Positions 44,791 through 54,400 of a stretch of DNA of 64,000 nucleotides are shown here, one piece after another. How positions within the stretch are numbered: position 1 is the first letter of the stretch; the number at the start of each line of letters is the position of its first letter. Below the pieces are notes generated by a model. It saw nothing but the letters and a program-made list of their open reading frames with translations. It was not told the origin of the DNA and did not search any database. Source of the stretch: Onchidella celtica (lineage: Eukaryota; Mollusca; Gastropoda; Systellommatophora; Onchidiidae); NCBI GenBank assembly GCA_963931925.1, contig OZ007583.1, forward strand, positions 15,694,548 to 15,758,547. Direction: 5' to 3'. The position numbers were made by a program, and so were the translations under genes.

Positions 44791-45681
44791 CGAGACGACG
44801 TTCTGTCCTGTCAGAACTTGTGTGGGACCCCATTAGTGGGTCCTGCGTTCTGCAGTCTTCTCTAACATCTACTTCACCTACAACAACAGCGGCGCCTGAC
44901 GAGGAAACATCATTACCGTCGTCTCTATCACCATCATCATCAAATACGTCAGCAGCAACAACCACAACAACATCAGCAACAACGGCAGGGTTGGAGGAAC
45001 CCCCAGCACCAAATCCTACATCATCGACGTCAACACAGTCTAGGTCAGCATCGTTTCCAGGAACAGCTGAGCAAGAGCCAGGTCTTACAGCGAGCCAGTC
45101 CAGGGAAACGCCTTCATCCACCCCAGCATCAAGAATTGCACCGTCATACTCATCTACAACATCCTCATCACCAACCTCCGCCACACCCGCCAGTGTCAGT
45201 CGGCGTAGTAGTGTTGGTTGCAACTCCACCACCATCCTCACCACCATTCGCAGCAACATCACCAACACTATAAACACCGAGCACAGCACCACCAAGGCCA
45301 GCACCAGTACTTCCGGCAACACCCACAACAGCATTTTTAGTGCTAGCAACCGCAGCAGCACCACCACCACAGCAACTACACCATCGTCCAAAGCTACAAC
45401 TGAAAGGATAAAAAACCACCACCATCGGTTATCGTTACCACAACTACCTCTGCGTCAGCAAGAGGACCATTCTAAGGACAAACCCACGGAGGAAAAGAAG
45501 ACGAAATCCCAGAAGCAGAGGCTGCAGGAGCAGCAGAAGCAGCAGCAAGAACAGCAGCAGCAGCAACAACAACCACCGCAAGAAATCTGTCCGGCCAAGA
45601 CAGAAACCGATTTCAAATTGAACCCGTCCATATCTTTTGAAACAGCACGGAATATTTTCTCTGGGTCACTCAAAGAGAATG
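44791..45681 (+). CDS. Candidate internal exon: Ser/Thr-rich protein with polyGln
   Basis: An open frame begins inside 44778 and passes a possible splice acceptor (CTCTCGTCCCCAG, ending 44790). It runs about 297 codons to a possible donor (AATG|GTAACC at 45681/45682), after which the frame enters a CATT microsatellite. The product is Ser/Thr-rich (about 180 residues). Then comes a His-rich NHHHRLSLPQL stretch, a Lys/Glu/Gln-rich segment with a run of Gln, and an ordinary-looking end, DFKLNPSISFETARNIFSG. Codon third positions vary freely rather than repeating, which favours real coding sequence. The opposite strand is also open for 226 codons, which weakens the case. No domain recognised. Disordered regulatory-type protein is a guess. 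Confidence 0.35.
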
Positions 45682-45684
45682 GTA

Positions 45685-46082
45685 ACCAGTCATTCATTCA
45701 TTCATTCATTCGTCGATATTTCGTTTGTTTGTTTGTTCTTTCGTTCGTTTACTTGTTAGTTCATTCAATATTCATTCGTTCATTCATTCAGTCACTTTGT
45801 ATTAATTGATAGCCATTCATTTCTATATATATTCATTCGATCGTGTGTTCACTAGTTCATTCCTTCGTTCGTTCGTTCACACATTCACTCAAAATAAATA
45901 GTGTACATAAGCGTTCATTCATTCTTCCATTTATTCATATTATTTTGATACAGAGTCATTCATTCATTCATTCATTCATTCATTCATTCATTCATTCATT
46001 CATTCATTCATTCACATATTGATACATTCATTCGTTCATAAATGATTGAGTTGTTCACTAATTCGTTTATTCATTCACGCTT
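45685..46082 (+). repeat. CATT/GTTC tetranucleotide microsatellite region
   Basis: Degenerate CATT and CGTT units, with a pure CATT core at about 45957-46014. It directly follows the candidate donor site of the exon above. Confidence 0.95.
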
Positions 46083-46239
46083 TTGGCTTACCGTTCAGTC
46101 ATCTCCACACTTTAAAATCTTTTAGTCATGTGCGCAATACTCGTCCACTGCTTAAACATTCATGATACACCTGGACTCATAGATTCACTCGAAGTTCTTT
46201 ACTTCTGCCGAGATTCTATAACAGACGCGGGCAACCCTT

Positions 46240-46620
46240 CATGCCATTTCCATTTCCGTGCACATGAAAACACGTCTTCAAGCTGGGTTTTCATCTGTAC
46301 AGGGGCGGAAACGACAACTGAACCATCAGAAACCCTTCAGATAGTGAAATAGAAAGAATGTCCTAATACGAACGAAAACCGTTTCCGCACACCTGGAAAC
46401 TCTCTTTCTTTTCACAGCTTGGTGGATTTTTGGTTGCTGTTTCCGTTTCCGTACACATGAAAACGCAACGGAAACGTCAGAAACCCTTTAAAGGTGAAAC
46501 AGAAAGAACGTTTTCATGTGTACGGAGGCGCCATTTCCGTGCACATGGAAACTCTTTTTACTACTTGGCGGATTTTTGCCGTTTCCGCTTTCGAACACAT
46601 GGGAACACGGCTTAAGACAA
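46240..46620. mobile_element. Foldback/MITE-like element R6, two tandem units
   Basis: Two units share GTTTTCATSTGTAC, CGGAAAC, AGAAACCCTT, GTGAAAYAGAAAGAA and GGAAACTCT in both orientations, as in the single copy at 39863-40075. The unit boundary is near 46440. The second unit ends with TTCGAACACATGGGAACACG. Probably an insertion beside or into an earlier copy. Confidence 0.5.
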
Positions 46621-46764
46621 CTATCCCTTCCCCAGCAACTCCCCTGCCGGCAGGTAGAAGATCCTCCGCGCCAGATTCTGGTCTGAAGGTGAGCGTGGTC
46701 AGCCTGATTAGGAAGATGTCCGACAGTGCTCACCAGGGAGAAACGACTTTCAGATCTCATACAG

Positions 46765-47160
46765 GTGCTGAAACTGTTGCTGTTGTTGTTGCTGGTGGTT
46801 GTGGTAGTTGGTGTTAATGGTGTTGTTGCTGTTATTGTGGTGTTGGTGATGGTGTTGTTGATGTTGGTGTTGGTGGTGGTGGTAATATTGTTGCTGGTGT
46901 TGCTGTTGTTGGTGGTGGTGCTGGTGGTAGTGGTGCTGGTGTTAATAATGGCGGTGTGTTGATGTTGGCGGTGGTGGTGATGGTGGTAATGGTAGTGGTG
47001 TTGGTGGTGAGGATGATGGAGTTTGTAGTTGTGGTGGTGATGGTGTGATGGAGATGGTGATGGTGGTGGTGGCGGTAATGGTGAAGATAGTAGTAGTGGT
47101 GGTGGTGGTGGTGGTTGCGATGGTAGTGCTGATAGTGGTGGTGGCGGTAGTGGGCGTACT
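46765..47160 (+). repeat. GTT/GGT trinucleotide repeat region
   Basis: About 400 bp of imperfect GTTGTTGTT and GGTGGTGGT units. Poly-Val/Leu frames on plus and poly-Thr on minus are repeat artefacts. Confidence 0.95.
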
Positions 47161-47548
47161 TCTGATCGTCATCATTATTGTCTTTTTATTTCTTCCCGCG
47201 TCATATGCCTCGTCTTTCTCCTTCCTCGTGATGCTGGGGAGCTGGATTATAATGCTCCTTGTCCAGGTCTCCATCTACTCTCTCACTCTTTTTATCATGT
47301 AAAGCGAATTGCAAAACTTACACTACCAACTCCAAAATAACCACAAAGCCTTGAAACATGCGCTGTTCACCCAAATTCCTTTACAATACTGTAGTGTGCG
47401 ATGAACGAATAATACTGTGGGTATGCAGATCTGTTAGTATTTGCCCAGCGACGCCAATTTTCAAAGTTGAGCCGTACATTCTCCGTGCCGAGTTTTTATT
47501 TAACTCGATATAGTTTTTCCTGTCCGTATTTTTTACTTCCCGTCTCAT
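47161..47548. other. Intergenic upstream of hAT MITE; small reverse frame
   Basis: A 55-codon minus-strand frame would start at a Met near 47545 and stop at 47381. It has mixed composition but no known motif. With the + candidate exon at 48083 it would make a divergent pair, but evidence is thin. Confidence 0.25.
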
Positions 47549-47556
47549 CTGCTGCC

Positions 47557-48049
47557 CAGGGTTGCCAATTTGGCCTTTTGATGGCCAAATTCGAGAAATT
47601 TGGCCTTTTGGAAAACCATTTGGCCGTGAAGTAATGCAGTTGGCCGTCTGGCCTTTATTTGGCCTTTTGGCCATTATGGTTCAATTTCTTCAAATATGCA
47701 CTATTTTCCACCAAATTAATTATTTATAGATCAAATACTCCAATATTCTATTATTTTGTTTTTGCCATTTGGCGCTTTGCCAAGTATGCATCTGGCAAAT
47801 TTAAATAATTTCTTTTAAAAAAATCATGCCAAGGTAAGATCATTTTAATTTACAGTAGTAAATTGTTTTGATAACGTTCTTTGACATTATAAAGCCAAGT
47901 ACATATGAGTAAAATGTAACCAATGTTTGAAAATGACATGATAAATTTTGGCCTTTAAGTTTGGCCTTTTCGAAAAATATTTGGCCGTCATTTGGCCTTT
48001 TTGGGCTGGTGATTTGGCCGTCAAGGGTCAAAAAGAGTTGGCAACCCTG
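47557..48049. mobile_element. hAT-type MITE with 8-bp target duplication
   Basis: Ends are CAGGGTTGCCAA and TTGGCAACCCTG, a perfect 12-bp terminal inverted repeat in the CAGGG style typical of hAT elements. The 8-bp direct repeat CTGCTGCC flanks it exactly (47549-47556 and 48050-48057), the duplication length of hAT transposases. The 493-bp body has no ORF. Both ends carry many subterminal TTTGGCC heptamers, mostly on the plus strand, which could be transposase-binding sites. It sits 25 bp 5' of the candidate first exon at 48083. Confidence 0.92.
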
Positions 48050-48082
48050 CTGCTGCCCGCCGCCCGGAATCAGTTAATCAAA

Positions 48083-48173
48083 ATGCGTCGAAAACGGCGT
48101 AGCGTAGATCTATTTGGACGAAATGAACGAAATATTCGCAAGAGACATAACATTTTGCGACCTCGAGACAAAG
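48083..48173 (+). CDS. Candidate first coding exon of a host gene (basic N-terminus)
   Basis: ATG at 48083 opens 30 codons (MRRKRRSVDLFGRN, then an Arg/Asn/Lys-rich stretch to RPRDK), ending in a perfect-looking donor, AAAG|GTAAGT, at 48173/48174. This leaves phase 1. Basic residues would suit nuclear localisation, but nothing more can be said. No downstream exon was identified, because the following 3 kb are repeats. If real, the gene's first intron begins with the GATCTA array, and the hAT MITE lies in its promoter or 5' UTR. The GC-rich CTGCTGCCCGCCGCCCGG just upstream fits a 5' UTR. Confidence 0.35.
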
Positions 48174-48217
48174 GTAAGTTAGAAGTCACATCATTATTTG
48201 ACTTTGAGGAACACTCC

Positions 48218-48735
48218 TAGGTGATCTAGATCTAGATCTAGTCTAGATCTAGATCTAGATCTAGACTCTAGATCTAGATCTAGAATCTAGAATCTAGATA
48301 TCTAGTTCTAGATCTAGATTCTAGATCTATATTTGCTTTCAATATCAAGGCTGGAAATAGTTCAAGAGAGATCGAGAATCAAGAATCCAAATCTAAATCT
48401 AGAAATCTAGATCTGGGATACCGCAAACCGACATTAATCTAATCAACTTGGTTGAATCTGGAGACTGGCCAGATCACGATTTAGAATCTACTAGATTCTA
48501 GATCTAGATCTAGATCTAGATCTAGACTCTAGATCTAGTAGATCTAGATTTGGACTAGACTCTAGATTAGATCTAGAGTCTAGTAGGCTATAATTGCAGT
48601 ACTTCTCTGTGCACCGTCAGGCCTAGATCTAGCCTAATGCTTTGCACGACAGAATTCAATTTCTAGAAACAATAAGTCAGTAAATCTAGACATAGCTCTC
48701 TAGATCTAGGAGAGATCTAGATCTAGATCTAGACT
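48218..48735 (+). repeat. (GATCTA)n hexamer array, interrupted
   Basis: Blocks of TAGATCTAGATC at 48220-48340, 48490-48600 and 48700-48735, separated by degenerate sequence. The unit is self-complementary (AGATCT and CTAG), so both strands read alike. Small outliers occur at 50092-50107 and 61618-61628. Confidence 0.95.
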
Positions 48736-48904
48736 GAAAATCGAATTCAGTGTCAATATCTTTTGTTTTCAAACACATGATCCAAGCAGTTCAGGTCAAA
48801 GTAAACAAGATTAGACTAGAGTTGCTTTTGGTACCGAACCTATGTCGGTGTGAAGAGTGGCAAGTTAGCTGTAAACATCCCAAGAGAAGACAACCCGGAG
48901 CCCC

Positions 48905-48935
48905 TGTGCTACCCCCCCCCCCCCCCCCCCCCAAA
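48905..48935 (+). repeat. Poly-C run
   Basis: A run of about 22 C. Such runs are prone to length error in assemblies. Confidence 0.95.
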
Positions 48936-49064
48936 TCCCCTATGCACGGTCGCTCATAAAGTGGCGTCTTTGTGGGGATCCGTATAGACTGCCCTGTGGT
49001 TTCGGAACATTTCATTATACTGAAGAAAATCTGGTCATAGACGCATTCGAAGTCGTCCCGAGAA

Positions 49065-51145
49065 GTATTCATTTCTGTATTCTTTTCAAGCTTGACACCA
49101 TCACAGAATACTATATCCGGGACCAGGATAATCCAGGCACTTCATTTGTTTTCTTTCTTTGAACCCTGATCCAATTCCAAGCTCATATCTGGATCTTTCT
49201 AGATTTACATGATTTATTTCAGGTCTGCGTTAAGTAAACGAAACTATCTTGTTGTCAAGAGTTGAATTTCTAAAGTAGGTCTGTCCATTTCCTTTACATT
49301 ACAGAACACAATTTCTAGGGACAGAATGGTTAAGTGATTTCATCTTTCCACCCCATTCTTTCTCTCTTTTCTTTTAACTACTGATCCAAGCACATATAGA
49401 TTATACATGATTCGTTACTTCTCTAAGTAAACAGAACTATGGGGTACCTATTTACCTCGAAATCCCGCGAAACTCCACGAAACCCCGCAAAACCCCCACG
49501 AAACCCCGCGGAACCCTGCAAAACCCCACGAAACCCCCGGGGAACCCCGCAAGTGTAGGCCGGTAACTATTTACCGCGAAACCCCACAGGACCCCGCGCA
49601 ACCCCACAAACCCTCGCGAAACCCCACGGAATTTTTAATTTCAGTTCCTATTTTTTAAATATTGTCCGAAAAGTGAAAATGTAACGATACATTGATTGTT
49701 TTCATAATTATGGTTTATTTACCATAAAATAATACCTTAATAGAAAAGACGTACAACATATGCTTACCTGCTCTTTAGTTGCGAACCTTAAGATGCGGAA
49801 TGAAATTGAAAATCGGAAATTTCCTCTTTTGTTGCAAATGCGGCTAGCAACAGGAAGTGACCATTGTACAATATGGCCAGATGGTCATCGACACAAAATG
49901 CCAAATTATTCTTTTAAAACATCAAAACTAAGCCAAACTTTTAGTTTTAAAAAGTTGCTACATGTATATTTTTGTGGGGTTTCGCGGGGATCTGCGGGGT
50001 TTCGTGGGGTTTCGCGGTAAATAGTTACCGGAAGTATGTCATAGTTCAGAGTTGAATTTTCAAGTTAAGTCAGGCTGATTAAATAGAAATTGATCTAGAT
50101 CTAGATAATTATGTAATATTCATTTCTTATTCTGTGCAATGGCAAAGTTTTACATCCCAAAATATAATACCTAGCAGCAGAGTTATTCAGTCGCATCATT
50201 TTTTTTCTTTGAAGTGCTGATCCAGAATCATACATGATTTATTGGAGCAAAATCTCCACGTACCATTAAATTGAAAAAATATTGTGGAAAAAAACAACAA
50301 CTCAGGACATCGCAGCTGACGCTTTGACTGAGTGATGTTTGATTATACAAAAACTATCTTTATGAATATGATCCAGAGTTGAATTTCCAAGCTAAGTCTA
50401 CTTGATTCAAAAAGGAAAACTATCTATTCCCATGCACTTTTAACGTTTTACACCATAGAATTCGATTTCTAGGAATAGAAAAATTCAGGTTATTATTTTG
50501 TTTGAACTGCTGATCCAGGCACATACATGGATTGTTACCTCTCTAAGTAAGCAAAACTGTTAATATCATGGTCCCCGATAGGTCTGCCCGGTGCAACAAG
50601 GAATGTGTGTGTCCATTTCTATGCACCCTTCCTTAAAGGGTTGGGCTGAATCATAGAATACAATTTTTAGGACTGTATAAATTACTCAGCAGCTTCATCT
50701 TTTATTTTTTATTTGAACTTGTGACCCAAGCACGTCCGTGATTTATTATGTGTCTAGGTAAACAAAGCTATCTTATGGTTCAGAGTTGAAATTTCATGTT
50801 AGGGCTATTTGATTCAAAAACATATATTAATATTACAGTTCCGGGTAGATCTACTCTACCCGGTGCAACAAGGAATGTGTGTATTCATTTCTATATCACA
50901 GAATGCAGTTTTTAGATATTTTTTTTATAGAACCTGTCCATTTCCTTGCACTTTCAAGCTTTACATCAGAGTATACAGTTTCTAGGAAGACAATAATTAT
51001 TCAGTTAACTTGTCTGTGTCCGTCGGTCTGTCTGTTTCTCTCTCTCTCTGTTTTATTTTGAACTGCTGATCCAAGAACCTAAAATCTGCTTGTCTAAATA
51101 AACAAAATTATCTTCTGGTCCAAAGTTGAATTTCTAAGGTAAAAG
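49065..51145 (+). repeat. Degenerate tandem satellite, about 200-350 bp units
   Basis: Three landmarks recur in the same order: a block like AGAATTCAATTTCTAGGA (about 49303, 50454, 50657, 50899, 50975); CTGATCCAAGCACATACATG (about 49167, 49381, 50218, 50511, 50720, 51067); and GTAAACAAAACTATCTT (about 49238, 49428, 50548, 50757, 51099). Intervals between successive second landmarks are roughly 210-350 bp once the MITE at 49441-50031 is removed. Two units also share CCGGTGCAACAAGGAATGTG. Old, diverged tandem array. Confidence 0.7.
49441..50031. mobile_element. MITE-like element with GGTAACTATTTACC ends
   Basis: At 49560-50031 the ends are inverted copies of CCGGTAACTATTTACCGCGA, about 28 bp in all. 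Dense subterminal AACCCCGCGAAACCCCAC-type decamers face inward from both sides, and the interior is AT-rich and non-coding. A second left end at 49441-49559 (GGTACCTATTTACC plus the same decamers) suggests a nested or duplicated copy. It interrupts the satellite. No target duplication was found. Confidence 0.65.
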
Positions 51146-51289
51146 TGTTGATCAAAGCATAATGTTCATGACTAGGTTACAAAACTGTATCGTGGTTCGG
51201 AATTGTTTTTGGTACAGAAACCTTTGCTGCTGTAGAGCGGGTGATTGGTGGGCGCATCCTGTGGGCGCTCCTTCTGCCATGGAATTCCG

Positions 51290-52535
51290 CAATAATTATA
51301 CTTTGTCTATCGTCATGCTTTTTTAGCACAATATGGTTGTCACAAATCCCAGACTGGGAGATGTAATAAGTTATGACAGGACAACAATCACGAACGAACA
51401 AGTTTAACACTTAACAGAACAACCCATCAGACTCACACATTTATTAAACATAATTATACAGATAATAGCGCAATTACATACATTATATTATTGAAATTAA
51501 CTGCCGTACAACGGCCTTATTCTCACATGCACTCTTCCTCGGATCCACAACCCGGTAGTTACTTCCTAAAGGCACTTCGGCCTCAGCCTCTCCCCTCAGG
51601 GTCTTAATAGCACATTAATAATTCACTGGCACCGCAGTCTCTCAATATCACCTCCCTATTGTCATACACCTTAGCATTCCACTAGCACCTCAGCAGGGCA
51701 ATAGCACATTATCATTTCAATAGCCCATCAACATGGCAATAGTACATTATCACATTCACGCTCATATCTACGTCCCTGTCCGTGGCCAGACTGCCACGAC
51801 TTTATGTGCCTCTACTGTCCTGCACCGACAGCCTCACTCTTGGCCTATGTGTGGCCTCCGGCCCTATGCTCACCTATCCCCTGTGCTCACCGAGGCGGCT
51901 CTTTGGCCCGTCCCCGACACCTACAAGAATAACATTTCATTGGTATAATACCATACCATTTCTATTCACTCCACCTCTCCTTACAACCCATGAAGCGTAC
52001 ACACAATAGTTCACATTTCACTCACCAAACATCTTACGGTAACACACCTCCATCGGAGTACACACTACTCACTCGCGCTACAAATCCATGAACTCAACTT
52101 TCATCTATCGCTCATGGCCCACATTGCTATATCCAATATCAAGGACTTCCACATTCCTCACATATACTTATTTACATCATGGTAATAGACGAATATAACA
52201 TAATACATCAATCATAATTATCAATCAACGTTCTACCTACCATGGAAAAAACACTCTCATCCGTCTTCCGACTGCTCCCCTTATGTTCGCCCGCTGGGCT
52301 CTTACTAGCGTCTGTTCTCTTTGGACTATCTCTGTGCAGTGATAGTAATACAGCGCTTTCGCCTCATTCAGACCCCCCCCCCCCACCACTCATAACAGCA
52401 CGCTTTAACTTACTTGTCTACGTGCGTTAATTTTACTCTCCTCCTTTCCCCCCGTAATTATTAACTATCGCTCACTCCACTCGTGACAATGGTTGGCATC
52501 GTATTGACGTGTTTCCTCCAAACTCAAACTTGAAA
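51290..52535 (+). repeat. R1-family copy interrupted by a solo LTR
   Basis: Left part TCTATCGTCATGCTTTTTTA and AATATGG, right part GTTGGCATCGTATTGACGTG then CCAAACTCAAACTTG. Joined across the solo LTR they resemble other R1 3' modules such as 3585-3685 and 44385-44450. Confidence 0.5.
51338..52488 (-). mobile_element. Solo LTR of the A/C family
   Basis: 1151 bp from TGTCAC to GTGACA, similar throughout to the LTRs of A and C but with small indels. Flanked by a perfect 5-bp duplication ATGGT (51333-51337 and 52489-52493) and no internal sequence. This is the footprint left when the two LTRs of one insertion recombine. Diverged more from A and C than their own pairs are, so it is older. Confidence 0.93.
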
Positions 52536-52928
52536 CGTGTTGCAGAAATAAAGCACATCTGTGGTGTTAAATTGAACAGGCGCACTGGAGCTGTTGTAAA
52601 CAATATGTTTTACCAGTTCAGTGTCCTCCACTTTAACAATCCCATTGGTCTGGCGATAGCATGCATTACCACTTTAATCCAGAGTGTGATTGGAACAATG
52701 TACATTGATCATCAAATCTTTGTAACAAAATCTGCACTTAAAATTTCAATGAAACCGTTGTCACGAAATTGTAGCCTGATAAAATGTAGGGCCTACTCAT
52801 AAAATTCCCTTTTTTTTTTTTTACCTTTTGTAATGCAGTATGTGTACTCTTCCCAACAGGTAAAAAATTTGACAACCCATCTACCCATCCTGGCTTACCT
52901 CTTGCCTTGAATTATAGCTCATCAACAT

Positions 52929-54044
52929 TGTCACATATCCCAGACTGGGAAATGTAATAGTTTATGACAGGACGACAATCACGAACAAACAAGTTTAACA
53001 CTTAACAAAACAACCCATCAGACTCACACATTTATTAAACATAATTATACATATAATAGCGCAATTACATATATTATATTATTGAAATGACTGCCGTACA
53101 ACGGCCTTATTCTCACACACACGCTCCCTCGGATCCACAATCCGGTAGTTACTCCTAAAGGCACTTCGGCCTCAGCCTCTCCCCTCAGGGTCTTAATAGT
53201 ACATTAATGATTCACTGGCACCGCAGTCTCTCAACATCACCCTCCTATTGCCATACAACTTATCAGTTCACTTGCCCATCATCATGGCAATAATATAGTA
53301 TCTCATTCACTCTCATATCTACGTCCCTGTCCGTGGCCCGACTGCCACGACTTTATGTGCCTCTACTGTCCTGCACTGACAGCCTCACTTCTGGCCTATG
53401 TGTGGCCTCCGGCCCTATGCTGGCCTATCCCCTGTGCTCATCGAGGTGGCTCTGCGGCCCGTCCCCGACACCTACAAGAATAACATTACATTGGTATAAT
53501 ACCCTACCATTTCTATTCACTCCACCTCTCCTTACAACCCATGAAACGTACACACACTAGTTCACCTTCCACTCACCACACATCTTACGGTAACACACCT
53601 CCATCGGAGTACACACTACTCACTCGCGCTACAAATCCATGAACTCACTTTCATCTATCGCTCGTGGCGCACATTGCCATATCCAATATCAAGGACTTCC
53701 ACATTCCTCACATATACTTATTCACATCATGGTAATAGACGAATATAATATAATACATCAATCATAATAATCAATCAACGTTCTACATACCAGTCATAAC
53801 TGGAAAGACTCTCACTAGTCTTCTCGACTGCTTCCCTTTATGTCTGCCCGATGGGTTATTATTCACAGATCCGCTCCCTAGGACCTTCTAACTTGCAGTG
53901 ATAGTTATACAGCGCTTTCGCCTCATTCAGACACCGCCCCACTACTCACAACAGCACGCTTAACTTGCTGTCTACTGTGAGCCTTTCTTACTCTACACCC
54001 GCTCTGTAGCAATCCCCTTAATTGCACTCACTCCACTCGTGACA
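52929..54044 (-). repeat. Element C 3' LTR
   Basis: 1116 bp, TGTCAC...GTGACA. Differs from its partner near 52935, 52950, 53199, 53856 and 53882. Followed by the same polypurine tract as in element A. Confidence 0.95.
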
Positions 54045-54400
54045 TCATCCCCCACCCCAAAAAAATTAATGCAATTAATTTCAAATCGCATCAAGATGAC
54101 TGTCAACGAGTGAGCGTGAGCAATACCTACACTAAAAAAACTGACCTAGCCGTTCCCCTAGTATATAGAATACCGAAATCAGGGAAAAATATGGGGATCA
54201 ATATGGCCTGCAATATGCATATATGTGTCACATCATGAATAGCTAACTAACCACAATACTTAATACAGAATCAAAAACCATTCAACCTATCAACCATTCT
54301 TCATATCATATTTATAATGTCAATATTTTAAAGTCGACTCATTCACACAGATCCTGTCAATGTTCCTGTCCTCCGATGTATAAGCTCCTGAAATCTTCCC
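54045..54400 (-). other. Element C 3' non-coding region and polypurine tract
   Basis: Polypurine tract at 54045-54066 next to the LTR, then about 330 bp closely matching element A. No env-like frame. Confidence 0.8.

Noticed and set aside
46726-47302. Hydrophobic Val/Leu/Met-rich frames resembling membrane proteins
   Set aside because: Derived from GTT/GGT trinucleotide arrays; apparent hydrophobicity is a codon artefact.
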